DNA of 64,000 bases from Phoebastria nigripes (lineage: Eukaryota > Chordata > Aves > Procellariiformes > Diomedeidae): the NCBI GenBank assembly GCA_035582835.1, contig JAYKAV010000489.1, positions 372,001 through 436,000 of the forward strand, given 5' to 3'. The translations under genes and the position numbers were made by a program. Under the pieces are notes generated by a model. That model was not told where the DNA came from. It saw nothing but the letters and a program-made list of their open reading frames with translations, and did no database searches. Positions 21,900-32,350 of the stretch are shown piece by piece (within the stretch, counting starts at the first letter, position 1; every line of letters starts with the position of its first letter).

Positions 21900-22160
21900 T
21901 TTTAAGCAAGCTGTTTAATGTACCTTTTCCGTCCTCAGCCCTCTCGCTTTTAAAGTCGATCCAGAGGCTACCAAGTCACCTCTTTTAATGGAAGAATATT
22001 AAGTGGCGTTTGAAAAGTTAATGAGAAAGGCTCAGCTATGCTTTTATCTGTCATAAATTAATAACGCAAAAGTGAAGAATTAGAGAATAGATCGGTTAAA
22101 TTTTAATGCAGAGCCCTCCTCCAAAGTTTCCAGGTAAAGTGCTCAGGAGCTGGTGGTGTT
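21900..22160. promoter_or_regulatory. Candidate downstream enhancer islet E
   Basis: An AT-rich block just past the TBX3 poly(A) site with GTTTAATG, AATATTAAGTGGCG, GTTAATGAG, TTTTATCTGTCATAAATTAATAACG and TTTTAATGCAG. These are dense TAAT homeodomain words with a GATA-type TTTATCTG. It was called on motifs and contrast with flanks. Confidence 0.35.
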
Positions 22161-23574
22161 GCTGGGCTCGTTTTCCCTCCCGTCCGGGCAGAGGAATTGG
22201 CTTTTCCAGTTAGTTATCACCTGGAAATATATGTTGGGTTTTTTTTTTCCTCCCTTGGATTCGCCCCTTCTCGCCTTTGGGCTGATGATATGTGGAGATT
22301 AAGCTAGAAAATGGCTGAAACGGGGACAGGCATCCAGGCTGCAGGCTGGACCAGTGGCCTGGGAGGTCACTGGGAAGAGAACTGAGGAGAACTGGCAGCC
22401 CCTGCCTGTACCTTTGCCAGTCCATGAGCACATCCCTTAGCAGAACATATATATTTCTCCTTGTTAAAGAGATTTTTTCCCCCCTCCCTTCAACACAGTG
22501 GCCCGTATATTGGAAAGTGATTCATCCTCCGCCAGTAATAAATATTATAAGGATGTACTTCCAGCCTGTATCCTGTTTTATACTCTGCCTGCCCCTCGGC
22601 CCGTGGCCCCCGGCTCCTGCGCTGGCGAGATAAAGCGAGGGCCAGTGCGTGAAAGTGGCGAGAAAGCTTTTTTTTCCCCCGATTTTTTAACAAGTCCGTA
22701 GCGGGACCCCCCCCTGCACATCAAACCCTGCTCAAGTCCCCTTCGTGGGAGGACGGGACTCTTCCCATTTCAGCTTTGGGGGGGTGTGTGTGTGTATTTT
22801 AAATCCACGGTACTTGCAGCGGGGGAAAGGTTTGGGCTGAGCAGGATTTTTTCTCTCCCCTCGGGTGGCCNAAGGTGATGGCTGCTGGAAACGTCACTTT
22901 GGCTGATGCTCCTCCGAGCTGGCCTGGGCGAGGTGGGGCTTTTAGGGACAGAGGTGGCGTCGGGTCTGGCACAAGAAATTAAAAAAAAAACAACCCACCC
23001 CAAGAACCCGGCAGCGTCTGCAGGCAGCCAGCCTTCGGGCTGCAGCCCCACAAGCCGGTTTCCACCCGGATCCTCCGCGCGGGTGGGAGCTGGGGCTGCT
23101 GCGGAGGGGGTTGCCCGACCCCGGGGGGGTTACCCGGCCCCGGGGGGGAGCAGAGCGGCGGGGCCGGCCGCTGCCACCCCCTCCGGGCTGTAAAACCATC
23201 CTTCGCTACGCCGTTCAACTTTCTCCTCTGCTCCGAGCTCTGGCCTTAGAGGCAACGCGGAGGCACCTTCCCGTGTGTGACAGNTCCCCCCCCGGCCCCC
23301 CCACTCTCATTTATTTGGCTTCAGGAATGATGGGGGAACCTCTATTTTTTTTTCCCCTCGCCAGCTGCTGGTCCCCCAAATCTCTCACAGAGGGAGAGCG
23401 GTTATGGTCTGTGTGGGAGGGAGATTTTCGTAGTTGGCGAGGAAATTCGCTGCTGACGTTTAGAGGAAAGCAAACACCCCCCCACCCCCAAACCCCTCAT
23501 CCGCCTCGCTCAGGAGCCCGGTAGCCGCTCCGCAGGCCCGGCGGGCACCGGCAGCCCCAGGCGCCGCAAAACCG
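22161..23574. other. CpG-rich downstream flank
   Basis: Mixed, becoming CpG-dense after 22580, with G/C runs (for example near 23122-23148). A short AT-rich islet at 22420-22580 holds CCGTATATTGG and AGTAATAAATATTATAAGG. Ambiguous bases are at 22871 and 23284. No gene is seen. Confidence 0.5.
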
Positions 23575-23900
23575 GAGGTCACGATTTATTTCTTTATTTA
23601 ACTTTTAAGGCTGAGGGTGCAGCCCGATTGATTTGACCCCCCCACACTCTTCCATAGGCCTAATGCTGACCTCCCCCTCTCCATGCCCTTGCAAGAAATC
23701 CGTGTACCGCAGGTGTAACTCTGACTTGCAAATGGCTTTATCTCTTGTGTATCTTATTTGTATATAGTAACGTTAATGAGTAACTCTTGTGGCGCTTGTG
23801 GATGGAGGTAAACAGCGAGCAATCTCTCTGGATTATCCTGTCTATTACTCACCTGGCGCCTGTCTTGATATCCTCAATGGTTTTATGGCCGATGCAGGCG
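23575..23900. promoter_or_regulatory. Candidate downstream enhancer islet F (T-box half-site plus GATA/TAAT)
   Basis: An AT-rich islet between CpG-dense blocks. It includes TTTATTTAACTTTTAAGG, GATTGATTTGACC, a T-box half-site AGGTGTAA at 23711-23718, a GATA-type TTTATCTC near 23738, GTTAATGAG near 23771, CTCACCTGG near 23850 and TCAATGGTTTTATGG. A T-box site near a T-box gene could allow auto- or cross-regulation. This is inferred from motifs only. Confidence 0.42.
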
Positions 23901-24284
23901 ACCCGGCGCTGGGCGGGGGGGGGGTCCGGCGGGGCGCCGGCGCCATCTCTCGGGCAGCCCGAGCAGCGCGGAGCGGCCCCCGTGGGGACCCACGGCCCGT
24001 GGGAGGGGGCCACAGCACCCACCGGGAGGGTGGATAGTGGGGAGGTGGGGGAAGGCGAGCCGGCATTGCCCCCGACCCCCCGACCCGGCAGCGCGGCGGA
24101 GCTGGGAGCGGAGCTGGGTTTTACCCGCAGGAGTTTTAGCCCCGGGTCCAAGTCGCTAGGAAAGCGGGGCGGGCGGGGGGGGGGGCACCGGAGCCGCCGC
24201 GGCCCGGGAGGACACCGACACCCCCGGGGCCGGGCGGTGCGGTCACCCGCCGCCGCCGTCCTGCCGGCCCGCTCGGCCCACGCT
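23901..24284. other. CpG island segment
   Basis: Very CpG-dense with G runs (23915-23925, 24173-24185). No gene is seen. Confidence 0.55.
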
Positions 24285-24335
24285 CCGCTATTAGTTAATT
24301 CTTGATTGATTACAAGTGAAAATTTATGACCCCCC
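24285..24335. promoter_or_regulatory. Candidate PBX/HOX-type element
   Basis: A 50-bp AT-rich island in CpG-dense DNA: TTAGTTAATTC, then TGATTGATTAC (24303-24313, a PBX-HOX type site), then CAAGTG (NKX-like) and AAATTTATGAC. The sharp contrast with flanks and tightly packed sites suggest a bound element. Confidence 0.4.
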
Positions 24336-25170
24336 CCCCCCCGCCTCCCGGCCCTCTCGCACGCACACACGCTCCTGCCCTCTGCAAACACTCCGAGGGA
24401 GGGAGGCGGGAGGCGTGTTGTTGTTTTTGGCCTTGACAGCTTCCAGGAATATGAAATATTTAAGCCCTTCGGTCGATCTCCCGTACCCTGGCCGCCCTTT
24501 CCCCCCCACCCCCACCCCCCGCTTTCATGTCCCGGCTCGGGGGGCTCCCGCGGCGGCCGGGCCCCCTCCCCGCACGCAGCCGGCGTGCGGGCTCGGAGCA
24601 CGCCAGGCCTCGCAGATCAAAGGGACCTCTCCGGCCTCCGCACGAGGGGAAAAAAAAAAAAAAAAAAGGTTGATTTCTTTAACGATTGTTCGTAAAAGTC
24701 TTGGAAGCAGGGACCATCCCGCCTCCTCCCTCGCCCCGGGCTGCAGGATTGCACCGGGAAACGATTTTGGGAAGGCAGGGAGAGGGCTCGGGAGAAGGGA
24801 AAAAAAAAAACCCCAACCCGAAAAAGAAAAAAGAGAGGAGTTGCTTGAAATTTAGCAGCCGTGTGTCTGGAGGAGCGCACACCCCCCTCCCGGGTGGGAG
24901 CCCGAGCCGCGGGGTCTGCGCGCCCCGGGTGGGCAGCGGGGCCCGGGCCGCGCTCGGACTTGCGCCCCCAAAAATGTCCCCGCAAGAGCGGGGCCAAGGC
25001 GAACCCCGAGCGCTTGGTGAGCCCGTGGGTGTGCGGCGGGCGTAGGCAGGGCGCAGCCCCCCCGTTTTTGCGGGAAGCCCGGTGCGAGGGGCGCTGCAAA
25101 GCGGTCACCGGAGCGCGCTGCTCCACGCACGGACACGCACTGCCCCGGCCAGGGCTGAGAGAGGGACCGA

Positions 25171-25190
25171 CGGACGGACGGACGGACGGA
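25171..25190. repeat. (CGGA)5 tetranucleotide repeat
   Basis: Five perfect CGGA units, preceded by GACCGA and followed by TGGG. Confidence 0.85.
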
Positions 25191-25828
25191 TGGGTTGTTT
25201 GTTGTCTCGGGAGGGTAAATGGTCTGATGTGGCGATTGCCTTGAGGCGCTGGTGCTTGACACGGCGGAGGCGAGCAGCCGTGGCACCCTGCGGAGACCGC
25301 CCCGCTCCTCTCCGCCCGCCGGTCCCCGTCACCCCGGCCCCGGGGCGGGCCGGGCCGGGGGGGCAGCGGGCCGGGCGGATCCGTGCTGGAGGCGCCGGGA
25401 CGGCGGGGTTAGGGTGAGCTTGGAGGTGGGGGGGAAACGGGGCGGGAAAACCCTCCCTCCTTCGGCACCTACAGCCGCGCCTTGCAAAGAAACACCCGTC
25501 CCCAGGGGCGCGGTGGCACCCCCGAGCGCTCACCCCCTTACACACTGTACACACGCATCAGCCGAGCTAACAGCCCCGCACAGCGACATGCCAGCCCGTG
25601 TAGCTGGAGGCTCGCACCGCGTTATCGCCCTGACCCGCCGGCCTCTCCCCGCAGCCAGCCCCTCCGTGCACCCACCTCCCGAGCGGTGCCCGGGCGGCCC
25701 TTTGCACCTGAAGCCTTTTGACTGCGGGCAGAGAGAAAAAGCCAGCGGCTCCCAGGGAGCCAGCTCTGGAGGATGATGCGTGGGGTTGTTCTGGCGGTTT
25801 TGGTTTGGTGTGGGGTTTTTTGTTTTGG

Positions 25829-25849
25829 TTTTTTTTTTTTTTTTTTTTT
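25829..25849. repeat. 21-T homopolymer
   Basis: T run after TTTTGGTTTTGG-type T/G-rich sequence. Confidence 0.85.
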
Positions 25850-26129
25850 CCCCAGCCAGCCCCAAACTTCCCACGTGCTTCTCCCCAAACCCCGCATTAT
25901 TAGTGAACAATTAAGGCGTGTAAAAACACGGTGGGGCGAAGCCCTTAGCTTGAAGTGGCCGTTCAAGGCGCTATTGTAACTCCTGGCTGCAGCTCCTCGC
26001 CCCGACGCGGAGGGCTGCAGCGGGTCCTCGGGAGCTGCGCCCTCCCCGTCTGCCACCGCTCCTCCCGGGGAGCTCGGCCCGCAGCCGCCCCGCAGGCACC
26101 ACCTTTGGTTTTCCCTTTTCTAATCCACC

Positions 26130-26300
26130 TCTTTAAAAAAAAAAAAAAAATTAAATTATTTTATTATTCTGGAGAAAATGCCTAATTTTTTTTTTTTTAA
26201 AGGTCTTGGCCGAAACAGAGTTCGAGCTGTAGCGCAGGTAACCGCGGCCATAATTCCAGCTGAATCTCACGTCGGTCTCACTAAACTCAGCTTCCCCTCA
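26130..26300. promoter_or_regulatory. Candidate downstream enhancer islet H
   Basis: An AT-rich block beginning with an A run and TAAATTATTTTATTATTC, then AATGCCTAATTTTT, then less biased unique sequence with CGCAGGTAACCGCGG and CCATAATTCC. It was called on composition only. Confidence 0.3.
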
Positions 26301-27839
26301 CTCNCCCAGATAAAGCCCTTCCTAGAGAAGGACGCTTTTCAACATGGCATTGAAAAAAACCCACCACAAACCCTGATGGCAAGCGGGCTGGGCTGTGCGG
26401 AGCCCTAGCCGACCCCACGGACACCCCGACCCCCTCCCCTCCCGGGGCAGCCCCCCTCTGCCTCCGGCTTCTCTCCTTTCCGAAATCCTTTCAAGCTTTA
26501 TTTCCTTGCAAGCCGCCAAAGCGCCAGTGACAAAATAAAGTTATCAAGGAAATTAGCTCGACAGAAAAAGCCAGTGGTGCTTTTCCCCCCGGACCTGCTC
26601 CTTCCAGTGAAGGTACGAGCGGAGCGGCCCCGGGGAAGGGGGGGACTGGCCGGGGGGGGTGCGGGTTGGGGCATCCCACCGACTGGACTGAAGGATCGGT
26701 GAAATAAGGAGCCTTTCTGGGGGCAGGAGAAGGCGGCAGGGAGGGAGCTGGAAGGGTTTGCTGCAAGCTTTTGTGCAAAACGTGGAGTCACGTTGCTGGT
26801 CCCTCTGCAGGGAAGGGGCTCCCCGCCGCCGCCGCCCCCCGCGATCGCGCTGCCCGGTCGCGCTCCTTGGGAAGTTTGTCACCGCGATCGTCTGGCAGAA
26901 TTATTTCCCTTCTGCCGTGAAACTTTTCCTAGGCGCTCTCGCATTTATTTTTCACAGGTTTCTTGAAAAAAAAATTTTTTTTCAGCTTTCCTTTGCTGTC
27001 CATTCGTGGCCTTCTCCGTGGATTTTTGAGGGGCGCTTTTTAACTCCTCCGCTCTCGTGAGTCCTATTTCAGCCGGTTTCCATTTCTCCCGACTCCGAGC
27101 TAAAAAACAAACAAAAAAACCCCAAACCTTAACTAGAAATATAAGACAGGTCAGGAGGCTCCCCCGCTCCGCTTGCTGGAGCGGGTGGGGGTAGGGGCTA
27201 CCCCTAGGAAAAGTGAAAAGCTTGTTTTAATGGGCGGTCATTGCTAAATCTCACCTTAGGGCCAAAACGACTCGCGACCCATTGCCCTCCTTACGATGTA
27301 TTTATTTGTCTCGGTGGCACCAGCCGTCAGTCATTAGTGGGGGGGTTAACCCAGGAGCCGCACCACGGTGGTGGCGGTGGTCTTGTGGCTCTTCGGTTTG
27401 TTTTAAATATGATTTCTCAACAGGAACCTGTCCAGAAGCGGAGGAGTAACTTGTCCCGGGAGGGCTCCCTGGTGAAACACGGGGGCAACACGCGTGGGAG
27501 CGCAGCGAGCGACGGCCACTCCGAAAACGCGGCTGTTTCGGTCTGAGAAAGCGGGGCTTTGGTTTGCACCCCGAAGGGTTTGCTCCCGGGAAAAGTGGCG
27601 GCTTGGGCCAGCAGAGACTTTATTGAATGAACCTGGCGGTGTTTTCCAATATTCTTAATAATTAAGGAGGGAAAAAAAAAAAAAACAAAAAAACCAACCC
27701 AAAGAAGCCCAACTGCACCAGCAGCCGCCCGAGTCCGCGGGCAGCCGGGCGAGCGGCCGCCGAACCCGGCTCGGAGCGGCCGCGGGGACCGGCGGGTGCA
27801 GCCGGGCAGCAGCTCCCGGCACCCGCACGCCAACGGCGG
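26301..27839. other. Downstream flank with AT-rich patches
   Basis: Alternating CpG-rich DNA and AT-rich patches. The patch at 26490-26590 carries AATAAAGTTATCAAGG (GATA-type TTATCA) and GAAATTAGC. The patch at 26890-27000 has AATTATTTCC and GCATTTATTTTTC. The patch at 27640-27670 has AATATTCTTAATAATTAAGG. No gene is seen. Confidence 0.45.
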
Positions 27840-28070
27840 TGTTTACATGCNCGCACTGCTGCGATTACAGACATACCATGCGCGCAGCTCCTGAGCCTCT
27901 CCGTAGCTGTATATTACTTTATTTAGATATAGCTCTCTCCGTACATACTATGTATAAAGCGCTCAGCGGCTATGTTTCAAATATTTATGTAGTTCAAATA
28001 CATATATATATGTGTCGTTATATAAAGATAGTGCGTAGAAATGAGGTTGTGCGCGCATTCCTTTCAGGTT
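27840..28070. promoter_or_regulatory. Candidate downstream enhancer islet I
   Basis: An AT-rich block of about 200 bp with TATATTACTTTATTTAGATATAGC, CAAATATTTATGTAG and CATATATATATGTG words, between CpG-dense flanks. One ambiguous base is at 27851. It was called on composition. Confidence 0.3.
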
Positions 28071-28084
28071 GTACAAGACGTGCG

Positions 28085-28130
28085 CGGCGTGGGACACCGG
28101 CCACGGCGTGGGACACCGGCCACGGTGTGT
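28085..28130. repeat. 19-bp tandem repeat (2.3 copies)
   Basis: The unit CGGCGTGGGACACCGGCCA occurs at 28085-28103 and 28104-28122 with a partial third copy. The unit is CpG-rich. Confidence 0.85.
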
Positions 28131-28860
28131 CCCGTCCCCCGCAGCCCGCGCACAAGCCCCCCCGGCCCCGGCTTTCCCAGGCTCTGTCCCGCCTGGCCGA
28201 GCACAGCAATACTCTCAGGCTGGGGCCGGGAGGCTCTAACTGGTGTATTTGGTATCTGTGTCTCGGTCAGCTTTGCATTATCTTCGCTATCGGGTGTCCT
28301 GGGTAAATTCCGCCCTGCAAACACCAGCTCGCCGAGCGGCCCCGGGCTCTTTCGCCACCCCCGGGGCAGCTTTGGGGGGTCCCTGCCCGTCGCCCCTCGA
28401 GGAGCGGGGAGCATGCGGGAGTCTCCCCGCTCGGCTGCCGGCCCGGAGCCCCGGTGCTTTTGTTCACACCCCTTTTACAGCCGGCTCTCTGGTTTGTTCC
28501 CTNTGCCAAATATTTAACCGGGGGCGGGGTGGGGAAGAGAGATAAAACATAAATTTCATCCTCCTTTTTCCCCCAACCCGGCATCCCGCGGCTCCAAACT
28601 TCTGCTCTCTGGAGGATGGACCGGCGGTGCCAGAGTGCTTCCCCGGCTTGTCCCCCAGTGCAGCCCCGGCTGACTCCGGGCAGCGGGCAGAGCAATGCCG
28701 GGAGGGAGCTCCATCCTCGCCCCACGTCTCATGCCGGCCTGAAATCGCGAAATAATGAAATTAGGGAATCATGAAATCACGGCAGCAGGCAGGACCCGCG
28801 CCAGCAGCCCGCATGTTTAGGAGGAGGAGAGGAGGGTGCCTTGCTGCTGGGGGTGCCCCC
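28131..28860. other. CpG-rich right shoulder of the domain
   Basis: Mixed CpG-rich DNA with an ambiguous base at 28503 and a short AT-rich patch near 28740-28785. No gene is seen. Confidence 0.45.
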
Positions 28861-28881
28861 GCGGCCGGGGTCGCTGGAGCT

Positions 28882-28904
28882 GGGGCCGGGGCCAGGGCCG
28901 GGGC
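28882..28904 (+). other. G-quadruplex motif of GGGGCC units
   Basis: Four G runs of 3-4 separated by loops of 2, 3 and 2 bases (GGGGCC GGGGCCA GGGCC GGGGCC), with further GGGGCC nearby to 28919. This fits the standard G4 pattern on the + strand. Confidence 0.7.
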
Positions 28905-28942
28905 CGTTCCCGGGGCCGGGTCNCGCCGCTAAGCCGCTCCTG

Positions 28943-28961
28943 GAGTGCCACCTGGTGGGGA
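28943..28961 (-). promoter_or_regulatory. CTCF-type motif, minus strand
   Basis: The core GCCACCTGGTGG at 28947-28958 is the reverse complement of CCACCAGGTGGC, a perfect match to the 12-position CTCF core. It matches 17 of 19 positions of the extended consensus by hand. It lies at the right edge of the CpG-dense domain and points leftward, toward TBX3. Confidence 0.55.
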
Positions 28962-29099
28962 CAGCCCGGCAGCACGGGCAGGGCTCGGCTCCAGGGGTCC
29001 CCCGCAGCCGGCCGGCGCCCCCCGGCAAGCGTCTCCCCAAGGCTGGCAGGGGGAGCGGGGCAGCGGCGGAGGGGGGGGTGTGTGTGTGCAGGGGATCCC

Positions 29100-31600
29100 C
29101 AACTGCCTGGGCGTGAGAAACGCTGAGGATGCAAGTAGCAGCATTAAAAAGGAAAAGATANGAATTGAAAGTGTTTCTCCTTCAGAGCCTGAGGAAGAAG
29201 AGCCTCTTCTGGAAATCCTACGTGCCCACCCTCTTTCTGTTCGCTTATCACGGGGGGGCTGAGAGCATGAGTGCAAGAANGCCATCAACGCTGAAATGAC
29301 GGCTCCTGGGCATTTTAGTGAACTCTGAATACGAACCCTGGTGCTGGGCATTCACAGGGAAGCGGCATTAGGCCTGGCATTTTTGTAGGAAACCTCCCAG
29401 AGTTTTACAGGTGTATGTGTGGCTGCGCTCTGAGAGCAGGCGGGCTCTTAAAAGGAACCGTCGCCCTCCCCCAGCTGCACCCGNGGGCTGGTTTGCATGG
29501 CACAAGGCCTCCCCTGCTTTGTCTCCATGGGTTTCTGTTGCCCTCCCTCACATATCCACATGCACACACGTACTGAGCTATTTTGCTTCCATATTTTCGT
29601 CTTTTCACATATGCTAGCCTCACCACTTGCTCACTCATATACATTTACAAAAGCATGCAAGCACAAAACTAATCTTTTAACATTTTGTTTCATAGTTTTA
29701 TTCGTACTCTTCCAACTTGTCTTATGCTTTTTGCTCTCTCTTAGGCACACACGCAGCTATTCTTCATAAGCAGTTTGTCTTATTATATCCTTATTTCTGT
29801 TTTCTGTCTCCTCCCTCGCTAGAAAACTATTCTGCACCAGAAATTGCCATTTCGCATGAAACACTTTTGCTCCGGGCCAGAGATCAACTTGCTTTGGTGG
29901 AACCGGGGGGCACTAAAATGTGAGAACAAGGATGTAAAAGCAGGAAGACATGCATCAAACTTCAGGGTAAACAATGGGAATGATATTGATTGCCTTTTAA
30001 TGTGCAGTGGTCACACAATGGGGAAGAAAGCCTTCCCAGGGAAAAAAAAGAGACACTTGCCCTGCTTAAGAAACTGGTAGCAGACACATGTGTTTCAGTG
30101 AAACTTCTGGACCAGCGCAGAGGGGACCTTATCCCGGGGCTCCGGTAGGGAAGTGGCTTTCCAGGTCCAGCAGAGCTTCCCAATAAAGTGCTGTCCTACT
30201 TTCTGACTGTCTCTGATGAGTGATGAGAAATGCCTATTGTCCCTGCCCAGGCTGGTGCGTGCGCTCATTAAGGCCCCTGAATTGTGTGTGTGCATGTCGG
30301 NGTCAGAGCTGTTTGGCAGGGAGGAACGGGCAGGGTTTCTGTGGAAGGTAATTCCCGGGTTCCAGTGGCCTGAAAGGTTTCTGAAGGAGTTAAACCCTTG
30401 GTGTCTCAATGCTTCCAGGAGCGGAGGGTAGGGGAGACAGGATGATGGTCGTGCAACCGCATCGCAAATGTTTAGTGAAGCTGCGTGAGCAGAGCTCTGG
30501 GGGAATTCACAACGACCAGGGCAGCGATTTCACTGGGAGTAGGAGGATTAATTTGAGATGTATCAAAGTAACCCCACTTCGCTCCTTGGGTGTTGGGTTC
30601 TGATTCGCATTGACAGGGGTTAGGTAACCTGGAAAACAGCCATCCCTGCCTTTCCTTAATGAGTTATCTCAAGTCCAAATCACTTCGTTTTCAGCGAGGA
30701 TGGTGTAACACACAAGAAAAAGTGTCAGGAAACATGAAGGCACAGCTGCTCTTTCCACTTGGGTAGCTGTGATCGGTTTGAATAATGGATATTCTATTCA
30801 GCTCCTTCNAGGGGAACTTTGGGTCTCCAGCTCCTCGCTAAGAGGAGACACGCTGATTTATCATTTATTTATTGGATTATAACCCTGTTTTACAGGTAAT
30901 CAATTGCTGCTTTTTTGGCTTCCTCTTAAATCACATCACCCNGGTGCAATCGGGGGGTGAGACCACTCCAAGTCCACAGAGGTTTCCCTTCAAAAAGTAT
31001 TTCCATCAGATTTTCAGATGTTAATGTGAGCAACTGATGGAAGAAGTAACAGCCAGGATCTGATCTTGCCGTGTACTCTGGGGTTGGGCGAGCACCCTCG
31101 TGCCCCCGCCCTGAGGACACGGCGATGNAGGGTGATGTTTTCTAACCTGCTTTCACGGCTTGGGGACCTCGGTGCTTTCNCCAGCTCTCCTCTGAGCACC
31201 GTGCACATCGGGCTTACCCGCTCTCTTGTGTTGAAATGAGCTGTGACAGAAATGACACCCATTTTGGGAGCTAAACCCTATTTCTCACAGAAAAATAGAG
31301 GGGAGGGACACTGTGTAAGCTCAGACAGCAAGGGCTTTGAAGGCTGCCCTTTATTCCTAGCACATCACTTGGACACCCCCCCAAATGCCTCCCCACCCTT
31401 GAGCGGGACCCGACATGTCTCCTGTCGTGGGCCCACACAAAGCTTCGCCTCAGGGCCCCGCGCTGCAGCACTGGCGTCTCTGCGAGGCCTCTCGCTGCCT
31501 GCTCGGCACGGCGTACCCCTCGTGCTGCAGACCTCAGGCTTTGCACCGGTGCAAGCCATTACCCAGCGGGAGCAAAGGGAACCAGCTGTGATTGATAGAG
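29100..31600. other. Transition into CpG-poor intergenic DNA
   Basis: CpG density falls sharply from about 29.1 kb. No gene is seen. Ambiguous bases appear at several positions. A small CpG-enriched patch lies at about 31420-31540. Confidence 0.5.
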
Positions 31601-32350
31601 TTAGAATTAAGGTGTGAACTTGCTGCAGGGAGGAAGAGGGACCCAAGTCTTTATAAGCTTGGCTCGGGCCAAGGAAGGGTCTTTTCCAGAAGGCTGCAGT
31701 GTTAAAGGAGCTGTGAGGTGGGAGAGGCTGTTGAGAGGACTTGCAGTGGCTGCAATGGGGAGCTCGGGATTCGCTCTGGAGGTAGGAGGCTGTGTGGGAA
31801 GCAGTGGGGATTTGGTGTAGGTATGGTGCTGGAAATGGCTGCTGTGTGGTTTCTTTGCTGCTCTTGAGAGCTGTGAGGTGGGTGTTTTGCTGGAGGGAGT
31901 CCAGCTGTGTTGGATGTGCCTTCCCTGTGGCTGAGAGGGCTCCAGGGACTTGGCACTTCTAGTTTCTGCTTCTGTGGGGACTGAGCAGAGACACAAGCAA
32001 TGTGATTTACATGGAACTGAAGTGTGGAAGAGAAAGCTGCTCTGTGCAACTCTGCAGTCTTTGTGTATGAAAACCTGAGGGGGTGGTGGGGGCTGGCAGA
32101 GGCTCCCTATGGTGCTGCTTCTCCTCCCTGGGCTGTTGGATTGCCTGGGTCCTTCAGCTGATACTGGGTCTGCTGGCCTTCACCTCATGTCTGCGAGTGC
32201 CAGTCAGGCAAAATGTTAAAGAATAGAAGGGGGTCCAGGTTTTTCCCTGGCGCCTGTGCAGATATCTAGCTGGTTCCCTTCCCTGCTGAGGCTCTTCCAG
32301 ACTTACCCTTGCTTGTCTGTGGGACTCAAACTAGAGCTAAGCAAGCCCAA
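31600..32350. other. G+T-biased stretch
   Basis: The + strand is strongly biased to G and T. A hand count of 31741-31920 gives about 131 G+T in 180 bases (73%). No reading frame is recognisable. A T-box half-site AGGTGTGA lies at 31610-31617. Such asymmetry can mark transcription, but no exon structure is visible. Confidence 0.4.

Larger units (their letters stand above)
24336..26129. other. CpG-rich downstream domain
   Basis: Mostly CpG-dense DNA with simple sequence: a C run at about 24328-24342, an 18-A run at 24650-24667, five CGGA units at 25171-25190 and a 21-T run at 25829-25849. No gene is seen. Open frames are compositional. Confidence 0.55.

Noticed and set aside
31610..31617. Single perfect T-box half-site AGGTGTGA
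   Set aside because: An 8-mer is expected about twice by chance on both strands of a 64-kb window; no surrounding motif cluster.
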